Positions 8,633-18,723 of a DNA stretch of 55,349 bases are shown here, piece after piece (within the stretch, counting starts at the first letter, position 1; each line of letters starts with the position of its first letter). The translations under genes were made by a program, and so were the position numbers. Under the pieces are notes generated by a model. It had not been told where the DNA came from. It saw only the letters and a program-made list of their open reading frames with translations, and made no database searches. The DNA is from Nocardia panacis (GTDB taxonomy: Bacteria > Actinomycetota > Actinomycetes > Mycobacteriales > Mycobacteriaceae): assembly GCF_003598715.1 (NCBI RefSeq), contig NZ_QZFU01000044.1:1-55349 (forward strand). The letters run 5' to 3'.

Positions 8633-9223
8633 GTGGCGGAGTTCGTCGAGCACTACGGTGCGCTGCGATGGACGGCGCTGCTCGCCTTCGTCGCGGCGGG
8701 CGCGATGGTCGGCGCGCGGTTGCGACCGGTCCGTCCCGTCGCGGTGAATTCCGGTTCGGTGCTTGCCGATTCGGCGGTTTGCCGGGAGTCCGACGCGGCG
8801 CACCTGCTGATGTGCCTGGTCATGATCGTCATGCTGATCTTCCCCCGCGCCCATGCCCTCGGCAATGTGCTCACCGCCATGACCGTGGCCTATGCCGGAT
8901 TGCTCGTCGCGCGCCTCGCCGAGTGGCGCGGCGCCGCCCGGCCGGGAGCCCGCCATCGGGCGCTCGCCATCGGCTATCACGTCCTCGCGGCGGCGGCCAT
9001 GTGGTACGCCATGTCCGGTCATTCCACTGGTGGTCCCGCGCTCGTTCCGACCGCGCTTCTCGTGGCCCTCTTCGTCATCGACGCCTGCGTCGGCCTCTAC
9101 AGTGCCGTCGCTGCCCGCCCCTTGCACTGGCCGCACCCTGTGCCCGGCCGCTGGTCCCTGCTTTCGCATATCGTCATGGATCTCGGCACCGCCTACATGC
9201 TGGTGGCCGCCATCTGGCGCTGA
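8633..9223 (+). CDS. DUF5134 integral membrane protein
   Basis: A 196-residue polytopic membrane protein resembling the actinobacterial DUF5134 family. Hydrophobic segments lie near residues 10-27, 45-65, 70-80, 95-115, 125-145 and at the C-terminus. His residues occur near the membrane faces (YHVLAAAAMWYAMSGH and LLSHIVMD), a pattern seen in metal-handling membrane proteins, but that link is inference. The start is the GTG at 8633 after AAAGG. It follows the AraC gene by 97 bp on the same strand. Function is unknown. Confidence 0.7.
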   Translation: MAEFVEHYGALRWTALLAFVAAGAMVGARLRPVRPVAVNSGSVLADSAVCRESDAAHLLMCLVMIVMLIFPRAHALGNVLTAMTVAYAGLLVARLAEWRGAARPGARHRALAIGYHVLAAAAMWYAMSGHSTGGPALVPTALLVALFVIDACVGLYSAVAARPLHWPHPVPGRWSLLSHIVMDLGTAYMLVAAIWR

Positions 9224-9435
9224 GTCGCCCGTGATTCAGCCCGCTGAGTGGCCGAGTTCATTTGCCCGCATCGGTCCGATGCGCGGCCGAATTGATCTCG
9301 CCCGGTGCGCATTCGAATCAGTAGACGCGGCAACCGAATTCGACCCGAAATGGGTGATGCCCCGGCGATTCCAGGATTTCGGACGAATCGGGTCGACAGA
9401 CCAATCCGGACGCGATCGGCCACCGAACATTCGGT

Positions 9436-9987
9436 ATGGCGGGCATGGAGTCGGCAAGGCGTGGCGGTGGCCGGATCGCGCGGGAGCGCGCGACGGTGGA
9501 CGAGCGGCTGCGTCGACTGCTGCGCGCTGCCGGAGCGGGCGATCGTGCGGCGTTCCGGCGCTTCTATCGGATGACAGCGCCGCGGGCATACGGGTTGGCG
9601 CTGCGGATATCGAATGATCGGGCGGTGGCGGAGGAAGTGACGCGGGAGGTGTATCTGCGGATGTGGTCGGCGGCACGACAATCCGCGGTGGACGGTGCGG
9701 CCGAGTGGGGCGGCCCGATGGGGTGGGTGATCGCGCTGACCCATCGGGCCGCGATCGAGCGGCTGCGCGACGCGGCCGAATTCGGCTGTGGGTCAGGGCA
9801 TTCGATCTCCGATCCGGCCGAGTGGCCGGGGGCGCGGACGGGTGATCGGGCGATCCTCGGACCGATCTATTTCGGGGGCCGAACCTATCGCGAAGCGGCC
9901 CAGCGTCTTTCGCTGCCGGTCGCGGTGGTGCGGGCGCGTCTGGTAGCGGTGCTGTCCGGACTGGCGGGGGAGTGCGCGGATGGTTGA
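9436..9987 (+). CDS. SigK-like ECF RNA polymerase sigma factor
   Basis: A 183-residue extracytoplasmic-function sigma factor most like the SigK group. Region 2 covers about residues 36-105 (FRRFYRMTAPRAYGLALRI, then AEEVTREVYLRMWS) and includes MGWVIALTHRRA-like residues. Region 4 is recognisable at about 145-180 (YFGGRTYREAAQRLSLPVAV), but the linker and the first region 4 helix are shorter than in M. tuberculosis SigK. The start is uncertain: ATG 9436 has no clear ribosome site, while GTG 9496 follows CGGGAG and would give a 163-residue protein. The 3' end overlaps the anti-sigma gene by 8 bp, indicating translational coupling. Confidence 0.8.
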   Translation: MAGMESARRGGGRIARERATVDERLRRLLRAAGAGDRAAFRRFYRMTAPRAYGLALRISNDRAVAEEVTREVYLRMWSAARQSAVDGAAEWGGPMGWVIALTHRAAIERLRDAAEFGCGSGHSISDPAEWPGARTGDRAILGPIYFGGRTYREAAQRLSLPVAVVRARLVAVLSGLAGECADG

Positions 9988-10282
9988 GCGAGCCCGCCCC
10001 GATTCGGGCCTGTTGGATCTGGCCTATCCCTACGCGCTGGACGCGGTCGCCGAGATCGAGCGCCGACATATCGAGTCCCGGCTCGCCGCCGCCGACCCGA
10101 ACATCAGATATGCCTTCCTGGAGATCGTGCGCACCACGCGGGAGGTGCTGGCGCGCCTGGCGGTGCTCTACGAGACCCGACCGCCTTCCCGGCTGGAGTC
10201 CCGCGTCATGGCAGCGCTCGACACCAGGCCCGTCCCGCCGTGGCGGCGCGGATTCGGGTTGTTCCGGCTGTCCTCGCGGTGA
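9980..10282 (+). CDS. Truncated RskA-like anti-sigma factor domain
   Basis: A 100-residue protein matching only the cytoplasmic anti-sigma domain of RskA: LLDLAYPYALDAVAEIERRH, then RLAAADP and a leucine-rich helix TTREVLARLAVL. RskA proteins normally run to about 230 residues, with one transmembrane helix and an extracytoplasmic domain. Here the frame stops at PPWRRGFGLFRLSSR, just where the membrane helix should begin, and only 33 bp remain before the convergent phzF-like gene. The ATG lies within the sigma gene (ATGGTTGA overlap). It may be a soluble anti-sigma factor or a decayed remnant. Confidence 0.75.
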   Translation: MVERARPDSGLLDLAYPYALDAVAEIERRHIESRLAAADPNIRYAFLEIVRTTREVLARLAVLYETRPPSRLESRVMAALDTRPVPPWRRGFGLFRLSSR

Positions 10283-10315
10283 CCTCGCGCGCCGCGTCGG
10301 ACCTTGCCCGCCGCG

Positions 10316-10990
10316 TCAGACCTCGACGGGTGCGGCGGGCACCACTCGGCCGCCCAGGCGCACCCACCCGTCGGAATCCCATTCGGTGAACAACTGCGAA
10401 CCGGTGCCCTGGGTGATCTTCAGTCCGCGGCGCAGCAGCGCGGTGATGGCGACGGCCGCCGCCCCGGTGGCCTGGTCCTCGGCGATGCCGAGACCGGGGG
10501 CGAACATCCGGGAGCGGATCTCGCCGCGTGACTCGTCCACCCAGCACCAGACGTAGTGCTGGCCCTCCGAATAGTCCTCCGAGCGCAGGGCCAGCACCTC
10601 CTCGGCGGCGCCGACCTCGGCGAAGGTGAACCTGGGCGCCCATTCGGCGCGCGCCCGCACCCAGGTGAGCCCATCGGTGAACTGGGCCGCGACCGGACCC
10701 GCGGGCACCTCCAGGGTGTGCACCACCTGCCCCTGCTCGGCCAACCACCACGCGGTGCCCACGGTGGGGTGTCCGGCGAATGGTAGTTCGATGGTGGGGG
10801 TGTAGATGCGCACCCGCGCCACCCCGTCCACCGCGTCGGCGACGAAGACCGTCTCGCTGAAGCCGAGCTGCTCGGCGGTGTGCTGGCGCGCATTCTCGGC
10901 GATCTCGCTCGCCCGCGCCACCCCCAGTTCATTGCCGAATTGACCGGCCGCATCGGTGAATACGCGTACCACATCAACCTGTGTGCCCAT
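10316..10990 (-). CDS. PhzF-family isomerase-like protein
   Basis: A 224-residue member of the PhzF/diaminopimelate-epimerase fold. Seen are FGNELGVA near the N-terminus, the LGFSETVFV motif, LPFAGHPTVGTAWWL, and the second-lobe GIAEDQATGAAA loop that binds the substrate carboxylate. The lengths of many PhzF relatives are 260-300, so this is a short form. The start is the ATG at 10990 (MGTQVDVVRVFTD); further upstream the frame is low-complexity Arg/Ser sequence. No other phenazine genes are present, so phenazine synthesis should not be inferred. It is convergent with the sigma/anti-sigma pair. Confidence 0.85.
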   Translation of the reverse strand: MGTQVDVVRVFTDAAGQFGNELGVARASEIAENARQHTAEQLGFSETVFVADAVDGVARVRIYTPTIELPFAGHPTVGTAWWLAEQGQVVHTLEVPAGPVAAQFTDGLTWVRARAEWAPRFTFAEVGAAEEVLALRSEDYSEGQHYVWCWVDESRGEIRSRMFAPGLGIAEDQATGAAAVAITALLRRGLKITQGTGSQLFTEWDSDGWVRLGGRVVPAAPVEV

Positions 10991-11147
10991 GCCGTCAAAG
11001 CGTACCCGCGCGAGGAAAGCGCCTATACGACCGTTTGGTGTCGCCGACGTCGAGCCGCCGCTCTTCCCTTGCCGAGTACCTGGGCGACCATGGCATCGGG
11101 GCGCGCGAATCTCGACCGAGTCCGGCCCCGTGTGGCACGATGCGCAG

Positions 11148-11594
11148 GTGAGCAGCACCCCAGCCGAGCAGCGCCTGCGGGATCTGGCCCGCCTGCGTCG
11201 CGTCCGCGACCGCATCGACCGGGAGTACGCCCAACCGCTCGACGTCGAGGCGCTGGCCCGCGACGCGCACATCTCGGCAGGCCACCTGAGCCGCCAATTC
11301 CGGGCCGCCTACGGCGAATCGCCCTACGCGTACCTGATGACCCGCCGGATCGAGCGCGCCATGGCCCTGCTGCGGCGCGGCGATCTGAGCGTCACCGAGG
11401 TCTGCTTCGCGGTCGGCTGCTCCTCGCTGGGCACCTTCAGCACCCGATTCACCGAATTGGTCGGTGTACCGCCAAGCGTCTACCGGCGCGAGGCGGCCGA
11501 CGCCACCGAGGGCATGCCCTCCTGCGTGGCCAAACAGGTCACCAGACCGATCAGGAATCGAGAAGCATCGGCAACCGAGCCGCAATTAGCGTGA
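11148..11594 (+). CDS. Small AraC-type helix-turn-helix regulator
   Basis: A 148-residue protein that is essentially a bare AraC DNA-binding domain: LDVEALARDAHISAGHLSRQF and VTEVCFAVGCSSLGTFSTRF are its two helix-turn-helix units, followed by VGVPPSVYRR. There is no sensing domain. The GTG at 11148 gives a start directly before the domain. It leads an apparent three-gene operon: only 5 bp separate it from the VOC gene and 33 bp separate that from the UvrA-like gene. I recall this AraC-VOC-UvrA-like set from other actinobacteria, which suggests a drug-response locus. Confidence 0.88.
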   Translation: MSSTPAEQRLRDLARLRRVRDRIDREYAQPLDVEALARDAHISAGHLSRQFRAAYGESPYAYLMTRRIERAMALLRRGDLSVTEVCFAVGCSSLGTFSTRFTELVGVPPSVYRREAADATEGMPSCVAKQVTRPIRNREASATEPQLA

Positions 11595-11599
11595 AAGCC

Positions 11600-12010
11600 A
11601 TGGACATCACCATCAATGCCAGCTTTCTCCCGCAGGACGACCCGGCCGCCGCCCTCGCCTTCTACCGCGATCTGCTCGGCTTCGAGGTCCGCAAGGACGT
11701 CGGATACAACGGCATGCACTGGATCACCGTCGGTCCCGTCGATCAGCCCGATACCGCCATCGTCCTGTACCCGCCCGCCGCGACACCGGGTCTCACCGAG
11801 GACGAGCGCCGCACCGTCACCGAGATGATGGCCAAGGGCACCTATGGCAGCATTCTGTTGGCAACCAAGGATGTCGACGACGCCTTCGAGAAGTTGCAGG
11901 CGGGCAGCGCCGAGGTCGTCCAGGAACCCGCCGATCAGCCCTACGGGGTGCGCGACTGCGCCTTCCGCGATCCGGCGGGCAATCTCGTCCGCATCCAGGA
12001 AGTGCGCTGA
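11600..12010 (+). CDS. VOC-superfamily protein (glyoxalase/bleomycin-resistance fold)
   Basis: A 136-residue vicinal-oxygen-chelate protein with two beta-alpha-beta-beta-beta modules. The first reads FLPQDDPAAALAFYRDLLGFEV, and the second ends in FRDPAGNLVRIQE, the usual C-terminal signature. The metal-ligand pattern is incomplete to my eye, so it may bind rather than convert a ligand. GTGAAAG precedes the ATG at 11600. It is second in the AraC-VOC-UvrA-like set. Substrate unknown. Confidence 0.88.
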   Translation: MDITINASFLPQDDPAAALAFYRDLLGFEVRKDVGYNGMHWITVGPVDQPDTAIVLYPPAATPGLTEDERRTVTEMMAKGTYGSILLATKDVDDAFEKLQAGSAEVVQEPADQPYGVRDCAFRDPAGNLVRIQEVR

Positions 12011-12043
12011 GCCCACCCATCCGCGAACCCTCCAGGGAGATCA

Positions 12044-14410
<2,367 letters not shown>

Positions 14411-14418
14411 CCAGGGTC

Positions 14419-15960
14419 CTACTCCGCGCGCAGCGACAGGACCCGGCTCAGCGCCGCCCTGTCGCTGACCACATCGTGATACAGCGCCACCAGATCCTGT
14501 TTGAGCGCGGTGCGCGAATGACCGTCGAGGTAGACCATGTGCCCCGACTGGTAGAAGCGGATGGTCAGGTTCCGGCGCACCGCGGGATCCTGCAGCGGCA
14601 TCGCCGCGAGATCCAGCACGGTCTGGTGGAACGGGGTGACGAAATCGAAGTAGCCATTGGCCGAGAGCACCTTCAGGTCCACATTGATCGCCATGACGGC
14701 CGCCAAATCGCCTGCGGTGTAGAGGGATCCGGCAGGCTGCTTGGCACCGGTCGGGTCGGTGTGCGTGAAATCCCAGCCGTGGAAGACCTGATCGTTGAGG
14801 TCGGTGAACGACGAGTTCGAGGTGTACTTCAGTTGTTCGTTGAGATACCAGTTCCACATGGCGGTGTAGACGCCGGAGACGGCGGCCATGGTCGGATCGT
14901 TGCCGCCGGAATTCGGGTCGACCCGGCCCGCGATACCGGAGTCGATTCCGGTGACCCGGCCGTCATAGGCGCCGAGCGCGAGATTCCGGTCGGCCAGCAG
15001 CGCGGTGAGGAACGGGTATCCGATGAGCAGACTCCACGAGGTGAGCGTCGTCTTGTCGATGCCCGTGTACGCGGCGAGCTGGTCGACCGTGGCCGGGTCC
15101 GGCTTCGGGAAGGCCTGCAGCGCCGCCAGATACGGTCCATCGGCGAAGTCCTCGACTTGCGCGGCGAAGGCGGCGAGCTCGGTCGGCGGTGGGGTGACGC
15201 CGAGCCGCCGGTGATACCAGGCGTCGGCGGCGGCCGTCGGCAGCAGACCGATCGGATTGCCGACCTGCCGATAGTCCAGAATCGATGACAGCAGCGTGAT
15301 GCCGTTCAAATCGACGCCGTCCTCGTGCAGTCGATAGGCGACCACACAGCTGCGCGGCGTGCCGTAGGACTCGCCGAACAGGAATTTGGGGGAGTTCCAC
15401 CGATTGTTCTTGGTGAGGTAGCGCTTGATGAAATCCTTGATGGATTCCGCGTCCTGGTCCACACCCCAGAATTCCCGATTCCGGTGCGGGGCGACGGCCG
15501 CGGAATATCCGGTGCCCACCGGATTGATGAACACCAGATCGCTGCGGTCGATCAGGCTGTCGGGATTGTCCTCCATCGAATACGGCGCGGGCGGAGTGAA
15601 ATCCGGCAGTTTGGTCTTGATGCGTCGCGGCGCGAACGAGCCGAGCAGAACGAACACCGCCGATGAACCCGGACCACCGTTGTAGAAGAAGGTGACCGGT
15701 CTGTCCTCCTCGCGGGCGCCGTCCTCGGTGAAGGCGACATAGAACATCTTCGCGTTCGGCTGCGAACTGCTCGGATCCACCGTCACCAGATGGCCCGCCG
15801 TGGCCGTGTAGGCGATATCGCGGCCACCGACGGTAATCGAATGATGGGTGACGGCGGCCGTTTCGGCGGTGTCGGTGACATTGTCGTCCGGACCGTTCCC
15901 GTAGATCACCGGATCGAAGAAAGGCTGATCGGGATTCGGGTTCTGCTGCTCTGTGCTCAT
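14419..15960 (-). CDS. S10-family serine carboxypeptidase-like protein
   Basis: A 513-residue alpha/beta-hydrolase of peptidase family S10. The oxyanion segment FFYNGGPGSS and the nucleophile motif GESYGTPR are present, followed by a C-terminal Asp region (NGYFDFVTPF) and the catalytic His in YQSGHMVYLD. S10 enzymes remove C-terminal residues and are uncommon in bacteria compared with fungi, but actinobacterial forms exist. I see no signal peptide with the ATG at 15960, so it looks cytoplasmic; starts at 15972 (ATG) and 15978 (TTG) are possible. It is on the same strand as ahpCD and downstream of their terminator, so it likely has its own promoter. Confidence 0.88.
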   Translation of the reverse strand: MSTEQQNPNPDQPFFDPVIYGNGPDDNVTDTAETAAVTHHSITVGGRDIAYTATAGHLVTVDPSSSQPNAKMFYVAFTEDGAREEDRPVTFFYNGGPGSSAVFVLLGSFAPRRIKTKLPDFTPPAPYSMEDNPDSLIDRSDLVFINPVGTGYSAAVAPHRNREFWGVDQDAESIKDFIKRYLTKNNRWNSPKFLFGESYGTPRSCVVAYRLHEDGVDLNGITLLSSILDYRQVGNPIGLLPTAAADAWYHRRLGVTPPPTELAAFAAQVEDFADGPYLAALQAFPKPDPATVDQLAAYTGIDKTTLTSWSLLIGYPFLTALLADRNLALGAYDGRVTGIDSGIAGRVDPNSGGNDPTMAAVSGVYTAMWNWYLNEQLKYTSNSSFTDLNDQVFHGWDFTHTDPTGAKQPAGSLYTAGDLAAVMAINVDLKVLSANGYFDFVTPFHQTVLDLAAMPLQDPAVRRNLTIRFYQSGHMVYLDGHSRTALKQDLVALYHDVVSDRAALSRVLSLRAE

Positions 15961-16069
15961 GGCTTCTCGCATCCCCAAGACGACTGGAATACCAGGCTAC
16001 AAGCTTTTTCGGCTCGGCAGGGGTGAATGGTCCGGCTGCCGGAACTCTGTCCGGTCGGTGAATTCGAAA

Positions 16070-16098
16070 CGGCCCCTATCCGGAATGGATAGGGGCCG
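16070..16098 (-). terminator. Rho-independent terminator of ahpC-ahpD
   Basis: A perfect 12-bp stem (16070-16081 with 16087-16098, around the 5-base loop GGAAT) lies 18 bp past the ahpD stop. On the minus strand it is followed by GTTTCG. It separates ahpCD from the S10 gene. Confidence 0.8.
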
Positions 16099-16115
16099 AA
16101 TCGATTTCGTTCGGA

Positions 16116-16655
16116 TCAGACCGCCGCGCTCGCGAGAGCCTCGGTGGACTGCACGGCCTGACCCACGCCCGCCACAATGCCCGCGGTGCGCAGCGCCTCG
16201 AAGATCACCTCGCGCGACACACCCGCGTCGCGCAGTTCCTTCTCGTGGGCGACCAGGCAGTGCTGGCAGCCGTTGACCGCCGACACCGCGAGCGACCACA
16301 ACTCGAAATCGTTCTTGTCCACACCGGGATTGCCGATGATATTCATCCGCAGCCCGACCCGCAGATCGTCGTAGCGGCCGCCGAGGAAGGAGCGACTGCG
16401 GTAGAACACATTGTTCATCGCGCAGATGGAGGCCGCGCCGAGCGCGGCGTTGTACGCCTGCTCGGACAGGATATCGGCCGCCTCCTCGGCGATCTCGCGC
16501 AGTGTACCCGCCGAGCGGGTGGCCGCGGCCGCCGCCAGCAGGACGCCCCACAGCTGCTGCTCGTTCAGCACGGTGGTGCGTGCGATCGAGGACAGATTGA
16601 GCTTGAGGTCCTTGGCGTACTCGGGCAATGAGTTCTTCAGGTTCTCAATGCTCAT
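16116..16655 (-). CDS. ahpD: Alkyl hydroperoxide reductase AhpD
   Basis: A 179-residue alkylhydroperoxidase that passes reducing equivalents from the lipoamide system to AhpC. The CxxC redox pair is Cys130/Cys133 in NGCQHC, with the proton-relay residues Glu118 and His137, the same numbering as M. tuberculosis AhpD. The ATG at 16655 lies 57 bp after the ahpC stop on the same strand, and both end at the hairpin at 16070-16098. Expected to be induced with ahpC by OxyR. Confidence 0.96.
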   Translation of the reverse strand: MSIENLKNSLPEYAKDLKLNLSSIARTTVLNEQQLWGVLLAAAAATRSAGTLREIAEEAADILSEQAYNAALGAASICAMNNVFYRSRSFLGGRYDDLRVGLRMNIIGNPGVDKNDFELWSLAVSAVNGCQHCLVAHEKELRDAGVSREVIFEALRTAGIVAGVGQAVQSTEALASAAV

Positions 16656-16712
16656 ACTGGACGATTCCTCTTCTCTCTGGCCAGAATCCGGGTCGGCCGG
16701 ATTCTCGGCGGG

Positions 16713-17300
16713 TCAGACGCTCGCGGCCAGCAGTTCGCCCGCGTTGATGGTCGGGTCGCCCTTCTTCCAGTTGCAGGCGCACAGCTCGTCGGACTGCAGC
16801 GCGTCGAGCACCCGCAGCACCTCGTCCACATTGCGGCCCACCGAACCCGCGGTGACCGAGACGAACTGGATCTCGTTGTTCGGGTCCACGATGAAGGTGG
16901 CCCGGTCGGCGACGCCGTCGGAGTTGAGAACGCCGGTGGCGGCGACCAATTCGCGCTTGAGATCGGAGACCATCGGGAAGGGGAGGGTCTTGAGGTCCTC
17001 GTGCTGGGCGCGCCACTGGAAGTGCACGAACTCGTTGTCCACCGAGACGCCGAGCACCTGGGCGTCGCGGTCGGCGAATTCCTCGTTGAGCTTGCCGAAG
17101 GCGGCGATCTCGGTCGGGCAGACGAAGGTGAAGTCCTTCGGCCAGAAGAACACGATGCGCCACTTGCCCGCGTGATCGTCGCTGGTGATTTGCGTGAAGT
17201 AGTCCTCGGGCTGCTGAGCGTCGACCTTCGACAGATCGCCGCCGATCACGGCGGTGAGGTTGTATGCCGGGAATTGGTCGCCGATGGTCAGCAGTGCCAT
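16713..17300 (-). CDS. ahpC: Peroxiredoxin AhpC
   Basis: A 195-residue two-Cys peroxiredoxin that reduces peroxides and peroxynitrite. The peroxidatic Cys61 sits in FTFVCPTE and the resolving pair Cys174/Cys176 in ELCACNW, as in mycobacterial AhpC, which has a third cysteine. The start is the ATG at 17300 with GAGGAGAC upstream. It is divergent from oxyR with 103 bp between start codons, the conserved oxyR-ahpC arrangement. Confidence 0.97.
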   Translation of the reverse strand: MALLTIGDQFPAYNLTAVIGGDLSKVDAQQPEDYFTQITSDDHAGKWRIVFFWPKDFTFVCPTEIAAFGKLNEEFADRDAQVLGVSVDNEFVHFQWRAQHEDLKTLPFPMVSDLKRELVAATGVLNSDGVADRATFIVDPNNEIQFVSVTAGSVGRNVDEVLRVLDALQSDELCACNWKKGDPTINAGELLAASV

Positions 17301-17394
17301 GCTCGTCTCCTCGTCATGTTCGGTTAGCTGGAAAGCTCCACGGTGATCTTGCCGGACCGGGTGCTGAAAGGTAAAGGTGATTGGTCGCACTAGA

Positions 17395-17424
17395 CTGATA
17401 GGCGTGACTGATCAAACTTATCAG
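17395..17424. promoter_or_regulatory. Candidate OxyR operator at the oxyR start
   Basis: CTGATA (17395-17400) and TATCAG (17419-17424) form an inverted repeat spaced by 18 bases and spanning the oxyR start codon. The right half, CTTATCAGCC, resembles the half-site I recall for mycobacterial OxyR (CTTATCGGC). Placement fits autorepression of oxyR and control of divergent ahpC. The exact site is inference. Confidence 0.4.
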
Positions 17425-18324
17425 CCCACCCTGTCACAGCTGCGTGCGTTCGTATCGATCGCGGAATACCGTCACTTCGGGACCGCGGCGACCCGGCTCG
17501 GTGTGAGCCAGCCCACGTTATCGCAGGGACTGGCCGCCCTGGAGCACGGGTTGGGACTGCGGCTCATCGAACGCAGCACCCGGCGGGTTCTGGTCACCGC
17601 CGCCGGAAAAAGGTTGCTGCCGCAGGCAATAGCCACACTCGAGGCGGCGGACCGATTCATGGCCTCGGCCTCGGGCGACGGACTCGGCGGCACCCTGCGC
17701 CTGGGTATCATCCCGACGGTAGCTCCCTATGTGCTGCCCCGGCTGCTGCCCGCCCTGCGCGAGCGGGTGCCCGCGCTGATCCCGCAGGTCATCGAGGATC
17801 GCACCGCACACCTGCTGGACGGACTGCGCACCGGACTGCTCGACGTGGCGCTGCTCGCACTGCCGACCGCGACCCACGGTTTGCTCGAGATCCCGCTCTA
17901 TACCGAGGAATTCGTGCTCGTCACCCCGCGCGGACATGCGCTGGCGGGCCGCCGCGACCTCGCGCCCGCCGCCCTGGAATCCCTACCGCTGCTACTGCTG
18001 GACGAGGGCCACTGCCTGCGCGATCAAACCCTCGAGCTCTGTCGCGGGGCCGAGGTGCATCCGGCCGCCGTCGGCGATACCCGCGCCACCTCGCTGACCA
18101 CCGTCGTGCAGTGTGTCGCGGGCGGTCTCGGTCTGACCCTGATCCCGGAGATGGCGGTCGCCAGCGAAACCGCGCGCGGCACACTGGATACCGCCCACTT
18201 CGCGGTGCCCGCCCCCGGTCGCACCCTCGGCCTGGTCTTCCGCGCCTCCACCGCCCGCCGTGATGACTTCACCCGATTGGCCGACATCATCCGCGAACAC
18301 CGTCCCGCCGGAGCCACTGCATGA
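17404..18324 (+). CDS. oxyR: LysR-type hydrogen peroxide regulator OxyR
   Basis: A 306-residue LysR-family regulator. The N-terminal winged helix (residues 9-70: TLSQLRAFVSIAEYRHFGTA, GVSQPTLSQ) is followed by the effector domain. The redox pair typical of OxyR is Cys204 and Cys213 in DEGHCLRDQTLELC. The GTG at 17404 gives VTDQTYQPT, matching the mycobacterial OxyR N-terminus; an upstream in-frame ATG at 17377 is less likely. It is divergent from ahpC. Its stop overlaps the next gene's start (ATGA). Confidence 0.95.
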   Translation: MTDQTYQPTLSQLRAFVSIAEYRHFGTAATRLGVSQPTLSQGLAALEHGLGLRLIERSTRRVLVTAAGKRLLPQAIATLEAADRFMASASGDGLGGTLRLGIIPTVAPYVLPRLLPALRERVPALIPQVIEDRTAHLLDGLRTGLLDVALLALPTATHGLLEIPLYTEEFVLVTPRGHALAGRRDLAPAALESLPLLLLDEGHCLRDQTLELCRGAEVHPAAVGDTRATSLTTVVQCVAGGLGLTLIPEMAVASETARGTLDTAHFAVPAPGRTLGLVFRASTARRDDFTRLADIIREHRPAGATA

Positions 18325-18722
18325 ATCCCGAGCAGCGGCATCCGCTATTCGCCTACGGCACCCTGCGATTCCCGCAGGTGCTGACCGGACTGCTCGGTCG
18401 CCACCCGGCCGCGACGCCGGTATCGGCGCCGGGGTGGCGCGCGGCCGAACTGCCCGGCCGGGTCTACCCCGGTCTGGTTCCCGACGCGGACGCCACCACC
18501 TCGGGCATCCTGCTCACCGACCTCACCGCCGACGAATGGCGTGTGCTCGACGCCTTCGAGGACGCCGAATACGTCCTGCGCACGGTGCCGGTGACGCCGG
18601 GGGATCGCCTCGCGTCGGCCTACGTCTGGACTGCCGAATACTCCGAGACGACTTGGCGCGCCGAGGAATTCGCCGCCACGCGACTGGCCGCCTTCCTGCG
18701 CCGCCAGGTGGAATCCGACTGA
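18321..18722 (+). CDS. Gamma-glutamylcyclotransferase-like (AIG2) protein
   Basis: A 133-residue protein of the GGCT/AIG2 fold: FAYGTLRFPQVL at the N-terminus is the substrate-loop signature, and the acidic stretch VLDAFEDAEYVL contains the catalytic-position Glu. These enzymes turn gamma-glutamyl groups into 5-oxoproline, but many members have unknown substrates. It overlaps the oxyR stop by 4 bp, so it is probably cotranslated with oxyR. A role in thiol turnover under peroxide stress is possible inference. It converges on an MFS gene with a 1-bp gap. Confidence 0.82.
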   Translation: MNPEQRHPLFAYGTLRFPQVLTGLLGRHPAATPVSAPGWRAAELPGRVYPGLVPDADATTSGILLTDLTADEWRVLDAFEDAEYVLRTVPVTPGDRLASAYVWTAEYSETTWRAEEFAATRLAAFLRRQVESD

Positions 18723-18723
18723 A

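Noticed and set aside
10316..10990. Phenazine biosynthesis cluster suggested by PhzF
   Set aside because: No other phenazine genes are present; PhzF-fold proteins are common and usually unrelated to phenazines.
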